Source: Eubacteriales bacterium (GTDB lineage Bacteria; Bacillota; Clostridia; Lachnospirales; Lachnospiraceae). From it: DNA of 64,000 bases. This document shows, one piece after another, positions 1-8,532 of this stretch. The position numbers and the translations under genes are program-made. Each line of letters starts with the position of its first letter. Position 1 is the stretch's first letter. The stretch spans positions 1 through 64,000 of the forward strand of contig JAUNDV010000009.1 of assembly GCA_030525875.1 (NCBI GenBank). Reading direction: 5' to 3'. Under the pieces are notes generated by a model. It did not search any database, was not told the DNA's origin, and was given only the letters and a program-made list of their open reading frames with translations.

Positions 1-55
1 AAATCAAAATTTCAAAAGTTAAGCTATAGTAAAAATATAGCTTCGGGAGGTTACT

Positions 56-3000
56 ATGACTAACTTTGATTTCCTGAAAAAAGATAAAAAATTTGAATCA
101 TTTTCAGATGTTGCAATAGCAGCAGAAAAAACATTTACTATTGACCCGGATACGTCTGCAATAAATTGTCGTCGTGCTATGGAGTTTGCCATAAAGTGGA
201 TGTATTCAGTAGATTCTTCACTTAAAAAGCCATGGGATGACAGACTTTCATGCCTCATGAATACAGCTGAATTTATAGATAATATAGATCAGAATATTTA
301 TAAGAGGCTTGACTATATAAGAACTATGGGAAATGGAAGTGTACATGACAGCAGAAAGAGAGTAACTCCTGATCAGGCAATGCTTTGCCTGGAAAATCTT
401 TATATTTTCATGGATTTCATAGCATATTGTTATGCTGATTCATATACAGAGGGAAAGTTTGATCCTGAGCTTGTTCTTAATCCGTCAGATAAGCAGGTAA
501 AGATTTCAGAATCAGAGCTAAAACTTGAACAGCTTCTTAAGGAAAATGCAAAGCTTCGTGAAGAAATGACTTTAAGGAGCGAAGAGAAGAGGAAAACATA
601 TACACCTAAGCCTCTTGAGGCTTCAGAGTATAAAACCCGTAAGCTGTATATTGATAATATGCTTCAGAATGTAGGCTGGGTCGAGGGAAAGAACTGGATA
701 AATGAATACCCAATTTCAGGTATGCCTAATAAATCTGAAATAGGATATGTAGATTATGCTCTGTTTGGAGATGATGGACGTATTTTAGCTATAATAGAAG
801 CTAAAAGGACTTGCAAGGACGTGGCTGTAGGAAGGCAGCAGGCTAAGCTCTATGCAGACCTGATAGAAGAAAGACAGGGAAGGAGACCTGTTATTTTCCT
901 GAGTAATGGTTTTGAAACCCGCATTATTGATAATTTGTATAATGAGAGAATATGTTCATCTATTTATTCAAAAAGGGATCTTGAAAAGTTATTTAATCTT
1001 TATACTATGCGCAGTAGTCTTAAATATGCTGAGGTGGATAAAAATATTGCTGGTCGATATTATCAGGAAGCTGCAATAAAGTCAGTATGTGATGCCTTTG
1101 ATAATGAAAATAGGAGAAAAGCTTTACTTGTAATGGCTACTGGTTCGGGAAAAACAAGAACCGTTATAGCTTTATGTAAAATCTTGCTCGAGTTCGGGTG
1201 GGTAAAGAATATACTATTTTTAGCGGACAGAACTTCACTTGTAACTCAGGCAAAGAGAAGTTTCGTAAATTTATTACCTGATCTGTCAGTTACAAACTTA
1301 TGTGAAGATAAAGAAAATTATAATGCACATTGTGTATTCTCTACTTATCAGACCATGATTAACTGTATAGATTCAGTAGAGGATAATGAAGGCAAGCTAT
1401 ATTCATGCGGACATTTTGACTTGATTATATGTGATGAAGCACATAGATCTATATATAATAAATATAAAGATATTTTCACTTATTTTGATTCATTTCTTGT
1501 AGGTTTAACTGCTACGCCAAAAGATGAAGTTGATAAGAATACATATGATATTTTCAATCTTCAGAATGGAATTCCTACATATGGATATGAGCTTGCACAG
1601 GCAGTTAAGGATGAATATTTAGTTGATTTTATGTCAGTGGAATCAAAACTGAAATTTCCTACAGAAGGAATTACATATGATGAACTGTCAGAAGCTGACA
1701 AGAAGCAGTATGAAGACACTTTTGCTGATTATGAAGATGAGATGCCGGAATATATAAATGCTTCGGCTGTCAATGAGTGGGTATTTAATCGGGATACCGT
1801 TGTAAAAGTGCTTGATGCACTTATGACCTACGGATTTAAGGTGGATTATGGCAACAAAATAGGTAAAACAATTATTTTTGCAAAGAGCCATAATCATGCT
1901 GAATTTATATATAAGGTTTTTTGCGAGGAATATCCTAAGCTTGTTAACTATGCAAAGGTAATTGATAACAAGATTAACTATGCTCAGTCTGCAATAGATG
2001 AGTTCTCTGATCCTAAAAAGCTTCCTCAGATTGCTATTTCTGTAGATATGCTTGATACAGGTATAGACGTGCCGGAAATTCTTAACTTAGTATTTTTTAA
2101 AAAAGTAATGAGTAAGGCTAAATTTTGGCAGATGATAGGAAGAGGTACAAGACTTTGTCCTGGTTTATTGGATGGAGAAGATAAGAAAAAATTCTATATT
2201 TTTGATTTTTGTGGAAATTTTGAATTTTTTAGAATGAACCCGGGGAAGGAATCTGATATAGTAACATCTCTTCAAGGGAAAATATTTCAGCTGGAATTTG
2301 AGATAGCGTATAAGCTTCAGGATTTGGAGTATCAGACAGAACGTCTTGTAGAATTTAGAAAGTTTCTTGTAGATCATATGGTAACAAAGGTGAGAGAGCT
2401 TAATAGAGATAGCTTTACTGTAAGACAGCATCTTAAGGCAGTTGAAATATATTCCGATGAAGAAAGCTACCAGACAATAAGCTATGGAGATCCCGAGACA
2501 ATAAAAAATGAGATAGTACCTTTGATCATACCAGATGATTACGATGTATTAGCATTAAGATTTGATGCACTTGTATATGGGATAGAGTTGGCTTATCTTA
2601 TGGGTAAGAAGTATAACAAGGGTCGTACAGAGCTTATAAAAAAAGCTACAGCACTTTCTGGTATAGCAAATATTCCTGCTGTTCGTGAACAGTCAGAGCT
2701 TATTAGCAGTATTATACACTCGGATTATTTAGATAGAGCCGGAGTTAATGAATTTGAAAATATAAGAAATGCGCTAAGGGATCTTATTAAATATATACCT
2801 AAGGGAAATTCTGCATTTTATTATCCTGATTTCAAAGACGAAATGTCTGAGTTTGAACTTCATGAATCAAATTTAGATAATACTTATCTTGAGAGGTATA
2901 GAGAAAAAGCGGAATTTTATGTACGTCATCATCAGGACAATGAAGCTATTCAAAAACTTAGGACAAATATACCTTTAAATTCCTCTGATATAAAGGAACT

Positions 3001-3352
3001 TGAAAAAATCCTTTGGAGTGAGGTTGGAACAAAAGAAGAGTATAATGAGGAATTTGGAGAGAAGCCGCTTGGTGAGTTTGTAAGAGAAATTGTTGGCATG
3101 GATATGAATGCTGCAAAGGCAGCATTTTCAGAATATCTGGATTCAAATAAATTAGATAGCAGACAGATATACTTTGTAAATCAGATAGTAGAGTATATAG
3201 TTCAAAATGGTATGATGAAAGATCTATCAGTTTTACAGGATACGCCATTTACTGATCAGGGCAGTATTATAGATATCTTTACAGATATGAATGTATGGAA
3301 TGGCATACGGAGTGTGATTTATCAAATTAATGAAAATGCGATTGCAGCATAA
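56..3352 (+). CDS. hsdR: Type I restriction endonuclease, R (HsdR) subunit
   Basis: This 1098-residue protein is the motor and nuclease subunit of a type I restriction system. Together with HsdM and HsdS it would translocate and cut unmodified DNA. The first ~140 residues resemble a DUF4145-type helical domain, followed by a short coiled coil. The HsdR nuclease domain (about 230-250) shows the PD-(D/E)xK residues as D in GYVDYALF and E/K in IIEAKR. The helicase has Walker A ATGSGKT (~361-367), DEAH (~460), GLTATP (~483) and motif VI IGRGTR (~694). A C-terminal EcoEI-type domain follows. The start is set by GGGAGG at 45-50. hsdM and hsdS are not visible and would have to lie upstream of the window. 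The length and motif set look intact. Confidence 0.93.
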   Translation: MTNFDFLKKDKKFESFSDVAIAAEKTFTIDPDTSAINCRRAMEFAIKWMYSVDSSLKKPWDDRLSCLMNTAEFIDNIDQNIYKRLDYIRTMGNGSVHDSRKRVTPDQAMLCLENLYIFMDFIAYCYADSYTEGKFDPELVLNPSDKQVKISESELKLEQLLKENAKLREEMTLRSEEKRKTYTPKPLEASEYKTRKLYIDNMLQNVGWVEGKNWINEYPISGMPNKSEIGYVDYALFGDDGRILAIIEAKRTCKDVAVGRQQAKLYADLIEERQGRRPVIFLSNGFETRIIDNLYNERICSSIYSKRDLEKLFNLYTMRSSLKYAEVDKNIAGRYYQEAAIKSVCDAFDNENRRKALLVMATGSGKTRTVIALCKILLEFGWVKNILFLADRTSLVTQAKRSFVNLLPDLSVTNLCEDKENYNAHCVFSTYQTMINCIDSVEDNEGKLYSCGHFDLIICDEAHRSIYNKYKDIFTYFDSFLVGLTATPKDEVDKNTYDIFNLQNGIPTYGYELAQAVKDEYLVDFMSVESKLKFPTEGITYDELSEADKKQYEDTFADYEDEMPEYINASAVNEWVFNRDTVVKVLDALMTYGFKVDYGNKIGKTIIFAKSHNHAEFIYKVFCEEYPKLVNYAKVIDNKINYAQSAIDEFSDPKKLPQIAISVDMLDTGIDVPEILNLVFFKKVMSKAKFWQMIGRGTRLCPGLLDGEDKKKFYIFDFCGNFEFFRMNPGKESDIVTSLQGKIFQLEFEIAYKLQDLEYQTERLVEFRKFLVDHMVTKVRELNRDSFTVRQHLKAVEIYSDEESYQTISYGDPETIKNEIVPLIIPDDYDVLALRFDALVYGIELAYLMGKKYNKGRTELIKKATALSGIANIPAVREQSELISSIIHSDYLDRAGVNEFENIRNALRDLIKYIPKGNSAFYYPDFKDEMSEFELHESNLDNTYLERYREKAEFYVRHHQDNEAIQKLRTNIPLNSSDIKELEKILWSEVGTKEEYNEEFGEKPLGEFVREIVGMDMNAAKAAFSEYLDSNKLDSRQIYFVNQIVEYIVQNGMMKDLSVLQDTPFTDQGSIIDIFTDMNVWNGIRSVIYQINENAIAA

Positions 3353-3355
3353 TAA

Positions 3356-3407
3356 AAAAGGACTTTCTGTGTCTGAAATTAAAGATCAGTCACAGGGAAG
3401 TCCTTTT
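3356..3407. terminator. Bidirectional terminator between hsdR and lgt
   Basis: A ten-pair stem (AAAAGGACTT with AAGTCCTTTT) continues into a CTGTG/CACAG stem after a small bulge. A-rich and T-rich flanks on either side let it serve both convergent genes. Confidence 0.8.
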
Positions 3408-3418
3408 GCATATTATAA

Positions 3419-4312
3419 TTATTTTACCTTATATCCAAGCTCTTTGGAAAGTTTACCTTTACGCATAAGGTATATCATTATGATTGCTGCAATTACAAGC
3501 ACAAGAGAGAGACACTGTGAAACAGCGAGTGTAGTACCAGGTATGAGAAGCTGGTCTGTACGCATTCCCTCTATTATAAAACGTCCGGTTCCGTATAAAA
3601 GAAAATAGAGTGCCATGATTTCACCAATATATTTCTGCTTGTGCTTTCCATACCAAAGCATGAAAATGAGCGAGCAGAAATTCCATACTGATTCGTAAAG
3701 AAATGTAGGATGTACCTGTATATAGGATACTCCATTTTCAATAATCATATGCTCTCTTACGGAATCAGAAATCATAGATGGATTGACAATAGCTTCACGT
3801 ATACGCATTGCAAAAAGTGAATCTGTATACCCTCCAAATGCCTCACAGTTAAAGAAATTACCCCATCTGCCTATAGCCTGTCCAGTTATAAGTCCAACTA
3901 CAGCTGTGTCTGCAAGTTCAAGAAAATTAAGCTTTTTAACCTTAGTATATACGATGCCTACGATAAAACCAGCAATGACACCACCGTATATAGCAAGCCC
4001 TCCCTGTCTTATATTGAATATACTTGCAAGATTATCTTTGTAATAATCCCATTGGAAGGCCACATAATAAAGTCTTGCACCTATAATGGAAAAAATTGCA
4101 GCATAAAGAAGAAAATCAAGATATATATCAGGATCCTGCCCCCTGCGTTTAGCATCACGGCAGGCCACCCATAAACCAATGAGCATACCTGAGCCTATAA
4201 TCATACCATAAAATGCAATATCAAAGTTTCCAAAAACAGTTATGTGATTTTTCATGTGTTCAATCACAATACCAAGGTGAGGAAACATAAGATCAACCTG
4301 AGATGGATTCAT
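3419..4312 (-). CDS. lgt: Prolipoprotein diacylglyceryl transferase
   Basis: Lgt transfers diacylglycerol from phosphatidylglycerol to the lipobox cysteine of prolipoproteins in the cytoplasmic membrane. The 297-residue protein has several hydrophobic membrane segments. It carries the family signature GRWGNFFNCEAFG near the middle and the conserved segment RQGGLAIYGGVI. Length is normal for the family. The gene converges on hsdR and has its own promoter. Its substrates in this window would include the lipoproteins encoded at 5.6, 30.8 and 31.8 kb. Confidence 0.95.
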   Translation of the reverse strand: MNPSQVDLMFPHLGIVIEHMKNHITVFGNFDIAFYGMIIGSGMLIGLWVACRDAKRRGQDPDIYLDFLLYAAIFSIIGARLYYVAFQWDYYKDNLASIFNIRQGGLAIYGGVIAGFIVGIVYTKVKKLNFLELADTAVVGLITGQAIGRWGNFFNCEAFGGYTDSLFAMRIREAIVNPSMISDSVREHMIIENGVSYIQVHPTFLYESVWNFCSLIFMLWYGKHKQKYIGEIMALYFLLYGTGRFIIEGMRTDQLLIPGTTLAVSQCLSLVLVIAAIIMIYLMRKGKLSKELGYKVK

Positions 4313-4352
4313 ATGTATTTTCCTTTCATATTTGAGTATTTAGTAATAAGAA

Positions 4353-4381
4353 AATATATCACAGTAGAGTAGCCTTGTCAA
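4353..4381 (-). promoter_or_regulatory. Sigma-A-type promoter for lgt
   Basis: Read on the minus strand the sequence is TTGACA-N17-TATATT. It lies about 40 bases upstream of the lgt start, and an AAAGGA ribosome binding site lies between them. Confidence 0.75.
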
Positions 4382-4503
4382 AGAATTAGCTATATAATGT
4401 GAATGACGTAAAATGAGTGAATTAGAATTGTAACCATAAATGATAATTTAATTGGAAAATATAATTATTTAGAAATTTAAGCTGGATAGAAAGGATCGTT
4501 TCA

Positions 4504-4764
4504 GTGTCTTTATTTACAATCTATTTGATAATTATAAACATTATTACCTTTACTGTATTTGCTATTGATAAATTTGCAGCTATAAAACATAGGCGAAGAA
4601 TAAGAGTTGCAACTTTATTTGGACTATCAATTTTAGGAGGTTCAATCGGTGGCTTAATTTCTATGTATCTATTTAGGCATAAAACTAGAAAAAAATATTT
4701 TACTATAGGAATTCCTATGATTATTGTTATTCAAATTTTACTTTGGATATTATTTTGGAGATAA
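4504..4764 (+). CDS. DUF1294 family small membrane protein
   Basis: An 86-residue protein of unknown function with three hydrophobic segments. It has the DUF1294 hallmarks: an FAIDKFAA motif after the first membrane segment, a basic RRRIR stretch, a glycine-rich LGGSIGG turn and a RHKTRKK motif. The start is GTG, with AGAAAGGA at 4488-4495 at good spacing. Its last 28 bases plus 17 bases of downstream sequence recur at 6364-6408, so the gene was partly duplicated or disrupted in the past. Confidence 0.8.
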   Translation: MSLFTIYLIIINIITFTVFAIDKFAAIKHRRRIRVATLFGLSILGGSIGGLISMYLFRHKTRKKYFTIGIPMIIVIQILLWILFWR

Positions 4765-4781
4765 TAGCATTAAGAGAAGAA
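4737..4781 (+). repeat. 45-bp direct repeat, copy A (3' end of DUF1294 gene)
   Basis: 42 of 45 bases match 6364-6408. The three differences are all G/A transitions. This copy holds the intact last codons and stop of the DUF1294 gene. Confidence 0.85.
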
Positions 4782-4853
4782 CCAAAATAAGCCTTTATTA
4801 GAAGATTAAAGTATGATGTCGATTGAACAATATTAGAAAGGATTGATAAACAT

Positions 4854-4979
4854 ATGAAAGTTAATGAAAAAAAAGCAATAGTTTCTCAAGAAGATATAAT
4901 GAAAATATTAGATTCTTGCCAAGTTGAGGATGAAGAAGCTTTGAGAACCTTGCATTTTGAAGGGAGTGAGACACTATGA
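4854..4979 (+). CDS. Small acidic ORF, 41 aa, unknown function
   Basis: The predicted product is a short, charged 41-residue protein beginning MKVNEKKAIVSQED. AGAAAGGA at 4836-4843 gives a proper ribosome binding site. The stop overlaps the next start as ATGA (4976-4979), which argues for translational coupling and therefore for a real gene. No family is recognised. By position and size it could be a small partner of the downstream 156-residue protein. It could also be a remnant of a longer protein. Confidence 0.5.
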   Translation: MKVNEKKAIVSQEDIMKILDSCQVEDEEALRTLHFEGSETL

Positions 4980-5446
4980 TCAATAAATATTTTCATGATG
5001 AAGAAATAACGACAAATGATCTTTATTTTATCTGCTATATGATCGAGCGTGTGGCACGAAGACTTCATCAGAGGAATCGCTACGTGGCGAATACGATTGG
5101 CAAGGATGCACTGGAACATCTGATCAGTGTGGCAAATGTGCTACACTGCGAAAATCCTTTACAGGTGGAAGATGATTGGATTGAAGAATATCATTTATCG
5201 AAAAGCGATTTCGATATCACGAAGGTGGATCTGGAACTGGCAGGGCGAATTCCAACGCCTTTGGAAATGGGAAAAGTCTATCAGCGTTTGATCGTTGATA
5301 CAGAAGTACCGGGAGAAGATTATGTGGATGGAATACTTCGAGTGTATAACAATGAGATTTGCGACACCATTGATAATTACAATTGTAGCGCATTTTATGA
5401 GCCATCCTATGTGATTGCAAGAGCTTATCAGGATGGTGGATTCTAA
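4976..5446 (+). CDS. Conserved hypothetical protein (156 aa), toxin-antitoxin-like context
   Basis: A soluble protein with no signal peptide or membrane segment. From memory, similar proteins occur in Clostridia near small DUF3791 and DUF3990 genes. The function is unknown to me. The gene overlaps the 41-residue ORF by four bases. A strong Shine-Dalgarno and a truncated ORF follow it (5468-5512). It uses CGA/CGT/CGC arginine and CTG leucine codons far more than its neighbours, which favour AGA and CTT. That suggests horizontal acquisition. Direct repeats at 4737 and 6364 bracket the block. Confidence 0.65.
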   Translation: MINKYFHDEEITTNDLYFICYMIERVARRLHQRNRYVANTIGKDALEHLISVANVLHCENPLQVEDDWIEEYHLSKSDFDITKVDLELAGRIPTPLEMGKVYQRLIVDTEVPGEDYVDGILRVYNNEICDTIDNYNCSAFYEPSYVIARAYQDGGF

Positions 5447-5467
5447 TAATGTGGAAAGGAGGCGCAG

Positions 5468-5512
5468 ATGATGACATTATATCTGCGGCATTCACGAACA
5501 TCATTTGACTGA
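5468..5512 (+). pseudogene. Collapsed ORF, possible DUF3990 remnant
   Basis: GGAAAGGAGG, an unusually strong ribosome binding site, precedes an ATG whose frame ends after 14 residues (MMTLYLRHSRTSFD). DUF3990 proteins, as I recall them, begin with MTLYHGS and soon carry a segment like SR..LDFG.GFY. The short ORF looks like those two pieces joined by a deletion. Alternatively it is only a spurious short frame. The DUF3990 assignment is an inference from motif memory. Confidence 0.35.
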
Positions 5513-5568
5513 TGGATTTAAGACCATATAAATTTCGATTTGATTAAGTGTTTGAACTATCTTATAAG

Positions 5569-5613
5569 AATAGCTGTCACTTCGGTTTACATTGCCCCGT
5601 AGTGACAGCTATT
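5569..5613. terminator. Bidirectional terminator
   Basis: A perfect 13-bp stem (AATAGCTGTCACT with its complement at 5601-5613) lies between the 4976-5446 gene and the convergent lipoprotein gene. Confidence 0.8.
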
Positions 5614-5645
5614 TCAACATTATTTAGAGTTATTTCTGATAAGGT

Positions 5646-6233
5646 TTATGGTTGCTTCATATGAACACTTTCTAATATATCCTTAATTAGCGTTCCATAT
5701 TGTTCATAAGTTTCTTGCTTTACTGTTGCACACGCACCATAAGATCCACCCATACCAATTTCCTCTGCATACCCATCTTCATAATAAGCTAAAACTCGTA
5801 ACCATATCTGTTCTTCGATTTCTAGCGTTTCTGTAATCATAGTACCTGTAATACCAAGCGTATTTACAATTTCCTCTTCCTCTCCAGATACCAGCCGAAA
5901 AAGTCCTCCATCTTGGGACATGGAATCAAAAATCACAATACCCTCTGCTTCACCAAGGGCATTTATAGCTCCCTCCTTTTCATAGATATAAAGGTCAACT
6001 ATTTTTTCCGGATCACTCTCGCTTGTTTCTGTCGCTGGATGCCATGGTTCTTCTACTATCGTCCATTGAGATGGATATTGAAACAAAAAATCATAATCTG
6101 TACTTTCATAGGAGGAATCCAACTCCAAATGCTGTTCTGTTTGGCTGATGTTATCATCTCTTTGCGTGCATGATGTCAGAAGAAACGACATTATACTCAA
6201 ACTAATAATTATGAAACATATGTTTTTCTTCAT
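5646..6233 (-). CDS. Lipoprotein of unknown function
   Basis: A 195-residue exported lipoprotein. The N-terminus is MKKNICF followed by a hydrophobic stretch and the lipobox LLTSC, so Lgt and signal peptidase II would process it. The mature part is acidic. It has a YDFLFQYPSQWTI-type segment like those in PsbP-like or small secreted domains of Firmicutes, but no firm family. The longer frame to 6263 is rejected. The ATG at 6233 has AGGGGTGG just upstream and starts directly with a signal peptide. The gene has its own promoter and is convergent with the accessory block. Confidence 0.75.
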   Translation of the reverse strand: MKKNICFIIISLSIMSFLLTSCTQRDDNISQTEQHLELDSSYESTDYDFLFQYPSQWTIVEEPWHPATETSESDPEKIVDLYIYEKEGAINALGEAEGIVIFDSMSQDGGLFRLVSGEEEEIVNTLGITGTMITETLEIEEQIWLRVLAYYEDGYAEEIGMGGSYGACATVKQETYEQYGTLIKDILESVHMKQP

Positions 6234-6288
6234 GGTGCCCACCCCTTTTTTTACGTAACTCAAATGACCATCTTATAGAACTAAAAAC

Positions 6289-6317
6289 ATAATACAATAG
6301 CGAAAAATATTTGTCAA
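6289..6317 (-). promoter_or_regulatory. Promoter for the 5646-6233 lipoprotein gene
   Basis: On the minus strand the sequence is TTGACA-N17-TATTAT, about 56 bases upstream of the chosen ATG. Confidence 0.7.
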
Positions 6318-6363
6318 AGATTCTTTGCATATAACTATATATGTAATGTAAGATGTTGCTTGC

Positions 6364-6408
6364 TTTACTTTAGATATTATTTTGGGGATAATAGCATTAG
6401 GAGAAGAA
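6364..6408 (+). repeat. 45-bp direct repeat, copy B (DUF1294 3'-end remnant)
   Basis: This matches 4737-4781 at 42 of 45 positions. The former coding frame reads LL-stop-ILFWG-stop, because the tryptophan codon TGG has become TAG, so this copy is dead. It marks the far side of the 4.8-6.3 kb accessory block. Confidence 0.8.
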
Positions 6409-6423
6409 GAAAAATATGAATAA

Positions 6424-6588
6424 GACAGCAGTACAGGAACAGGAATTATTGTATCTTATTTATTTTCTCCAGATTCATCGATAAGAACTACAGCCATTAT
6501 TGTTGGAATTATAATGATAGGTATTGGATGGTGTAAAAAATCAAAGAATGATAAAAAGGTATTTCAATATATTAAAGAGCATGATTAA
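6424..6588 (+). pseudogene. C-terminal fragment of a small membrane protein
   Basis: An open frame without a start codon. It is preceded in frame by TAA at 6421 and closed by TAA at 6586-6588. It reads as a glycine-rich hydrophobic segment (TGTGIIVSYLF), a second hydrophobic helix (TTAIIVGIIMIGIGW) and a lysine-rich cytoplasmic tail (KKSKNDKKVFQYIKEHD). The composition looks like real coding sequence that has lost its 5' part. No family is recognised. Confidence 0.4.
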
Positions 6589-6696
6589 ATGTACAATTTA
6601 TCCTGAATGTGCTAAACTATAAGTTATTGTGTAAGACATATAAATGTCATAAATCAAAATATATTAAAGCCATTGCTAAAAGGAGAAATATCATAG

Positions 6697-7794
6697 ATGA
6701 AATTAGGTATCGTAGGACTTCCTAATGTAGGAAAGTCAACATTATTCAATTCTATAACAAAGGCAGGTGCAGAGTCAGCTAACTATCCATTCTGCACCAT
6801 TGATCCTAATGTGGGAGTAGTTGCAGTTCCAGATAAGAGACTTGATCAGCTTGCGGCACTTTACAACTCAGAAAAGGTTACACCAGCTGTAATAGAATTT
6901 GTGGATATTGCAGGACTTGTAAAGGGTGCATCAAAGGGAGAAGGACTTGGAAACCAGTTCCTTGCAAACATCAGGGAATGTGATGCCATAGTTCAGGTAG
7001 TACGCTGTTTTGTGGATGACAATGTTATCCATGTTGAAGGTTCCGTAGATCCTATAAGAGATATCGAAACAATCAATCTTGAACTTATTTTCTCTGATCT
7101 GGATATGATAGACAAGAGAATAGCAAAGACAGCAAAGCTGGCAAATAATGATAAGACAGCAAAGCATGAGCTTGAGATATTAAAGGAGCTTAAAGCTGCT
7201 CTTGAAGATGGAAAAATGGCTTCTTCTGTTGAGGTAGAGGATGAGGAAGATGTTAAATTCGTAAATGGACTTTTCCTTCTTACAACCAAGCCTATGATTT
7301 TTGCAGCTAATGTTTCAGAGGATGATCTTGCTGATGATGGCGAGAGCAATGAAAATGTTGCAAAGGTAAGAAAATATGCCAGTGAAAATGGAAACGGTGT
7401 TTTCGTTATTTCTGCAAGAATAGAAGAAGAAATCTCTGAGCTTGACGATGAGGAGAAGGCGGAATATCTTGAGTCGTTAGGTCTTTCAGAATCAGGACTT
7501 GATAAGCTTATCAGAGCAAGCTATGATTTGTTAGGCCTTATGTCATATCTTACAGCTGGAGAAAAAGAAACAAGAGCATGGACTATCAAGAAGGGCACCA
7601 AGGCTCCTCAGGCAGCAGGAAAGATACATTCTGATTTTGAAAGAGGATTTATCAGAGCCGAGGTCATAAATTATCAGGATCTTTTAGATTGCGGAGGACT
7701 TGCACAGGCAAGAGAAAAGGGACTTGTAAGACTTGAAGGCAAGGAATATGTAGTGCGCGACGGAGATACTATTCTTTTTAGATTTAATGTATGA
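6697..7794 (+). CDS. ychF: Redox-regulated ATPase YchF (Obg-family)
   Basis: A 365-residue P-loop NTPase of the Obg/YchF group. YchF proteins bind ribosomes and, unlike most relatives, prefer ATP. Visible motifs are GLPNVGKS (residues 7-14), the switch segment [16 protein letters not shown], and a C-terminal TGS domain including [20 protein letters not shown]. The very C-terminus [11 protein letters not shown] is typical. AAAAGGAG precedes the ATG. The gene stands alone, with a terminator downstream. Length is normal. Confidence 0.96.
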   Translation: MKLGIVGLPNVGKSTLFNSITKAGAESANYPFCTIDPNVGVVAVPDKRLDQLAALYNSEKVTPAVIEFVDIAGLVKGASKGEGLGNQFLANIRECDAIVQVVRCFVDDNVIHVEGSVDPIRDIETINLELIFSDLDMIDKRIAKTAKLANNDKTAKHELEILKELKAALEDGKMASSVEVEDEEDVKFVNGLFLLTTKPMIFAANVSEDDLADDGESNENVAKVRKYASENGNGVFVISARIEEEISELDDEEKAEYLESLGLSESGLDKLIRASYDLLGLMSYLTAGEKETRAWTIKKGTKAPQAAGKIHSDFERGFIRAEVINYQDLLDCGGLAQAREKGLVRLEGKEYVVRDGDTILFRFNV

Positions 7795-7853
7795 TAATAC
7801 ACATATTAATATCAAGATGAACAATAAAATAGTTTGATTTTAAAGATTAAATT

Positions 7854-7909
7854 GAGCGTAGGAGCTTGTATATCAAAGAATTTACAGCTTTCTACGCTTC
7901 ATTTTTTTG
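7854..7909 (+). terminator. Terminator after ychF
   Basis: An AGCGTAG/CTACGCT stem extends inward through an AGCT/AGCT pairing and is followed by a run of seven T. The apparent 67-residue ORF at 7834-8037 merely runs through this structure and the mraZ promoter. Confidence 0.75.
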
Positions 7910-7995
7910 TGTTTGAAAATTTATTTCATAAAATAAAAAAAGTGTGCCATTTTCACTTGACTTTTACTTTGATATGCGTGAAAATATATCTACAA

Positions 7996-8075
7996 AGTGG
8001 TGAAAAGTGGGGTAAAGTGTCAGAAAATCCCGCTTAGTGGAGTAAAGTGACATATTTTAAATATAGTCATAATAT
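7996..8075 (+). promoter_or_regulatory. mraZ promoter with 10-bp-phased MraZ boxes
   Basis: AGTGN occurs at 7996, 8006, 8016, 8036 and 8046, all on an exact 10-base period with the 8026 slot degenerate. MraZ proteins are known to bind GTGGN/TGGGN repeats separated by 5 bases upstream of their own gene. The last box overlaps the -35 of a promoter reading GTGACA (8047-8052)-N17-TAATAT (8070-8075), placing the start of transcription near 8082, about 20 bases before mraZ. This predicts MraZ autoregulation of the whole cluster. Confidence 0.75.
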
Positions 8076-8102
8076 TGTTGCGAAACCGAGGGTCGAGGAT
8101 AT

Positions 8103-8531
8103 ATGTTTAAGGGATTGTACAATCATATAATCGATACCAAGGGCAGGTTGATTATACCTGCTAAGTTTCGTGATGAATTAGGAGACACATTTGTAGTTAC
8201 CAAAGGACTTGATTCATGTTTATGGATTTATAGCATGGAGGACTGGAAGAAGCTTGAAGAGAAGCTTGTATCTCTTCCTATTACAAACCCGACTGCTCGT
8301 AAGTTAAACCGATATATTATAGGAAGTGCCCTTGAAGTTGAACTTGATAAGATGGGCAGAATACTTCTTTCACAGCCATTGAGAAAAGCTGTTGGACTAG
8401 AGAAGGAAGTTGTGCTTACAGGAGTTGGAAACAAGATAGAAATCTGGGATAAGGAAAGATGGGAGGAAATCAACTCTCTTACAGATGAAGATATTGAGAG
8501 CTTCGAGAGTCTGGAGGGATTTGGAATTTAA
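8103..8531 (+). CDS. mraZ: Transcriptional regulator MraZ
   Basis: A 142-residue protein with two SpoVT/AbrB-like swapped-hairpin repeats. The first is [21 protein letters not shown] near residues 4-24. The second is [20 protein letters not shown] at roughly 77-96. MraZ forms a ring-shaped oligomer that binds direct repeats in front of the division/cell-wall cluster. It is the first gene of the cluster. The start has a modest GAGGAT upstream. It is followed one base later by rsmH. Confidence 0.95.
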   Translation: MFKGLYNHIIDTKGRLIIPAKFRDELGDTFVVTKGLDSCLWIYSMEDWKKLEEKLVSLPITNPTARKLNRYIIGSALEVELDKMGRILLSQPLRKAVGLEKEVVLTGVGNKIEIWDKERWEEINSLTDEDIESFESLEGFGI

Positions 8532-8532
8532 T

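Larger units (their letters stand above)
6234..6696. other. Intergenic region with remnants
   Basis: 463 bases hold the lipoprotein promoter, repeat copy B, the membrane-protein fragment and the ychF leader. A perfect palindrome with core ACATATAAATGT (6636-6647, flanked by G and C) lies about 50 bases upstream of ychF. The same 12-mer occurs upstream of the dihydropyrimidinase gene at 50772-50783. Confidence 0.6.

Noticed and set aside
7834..8037. 67-residue plus-strand ORF between ychF and mraZ
   Set aside because: It runs through the ychF terminator and the MraZ boxes, has no ribosome binding site and no protein-like composition.
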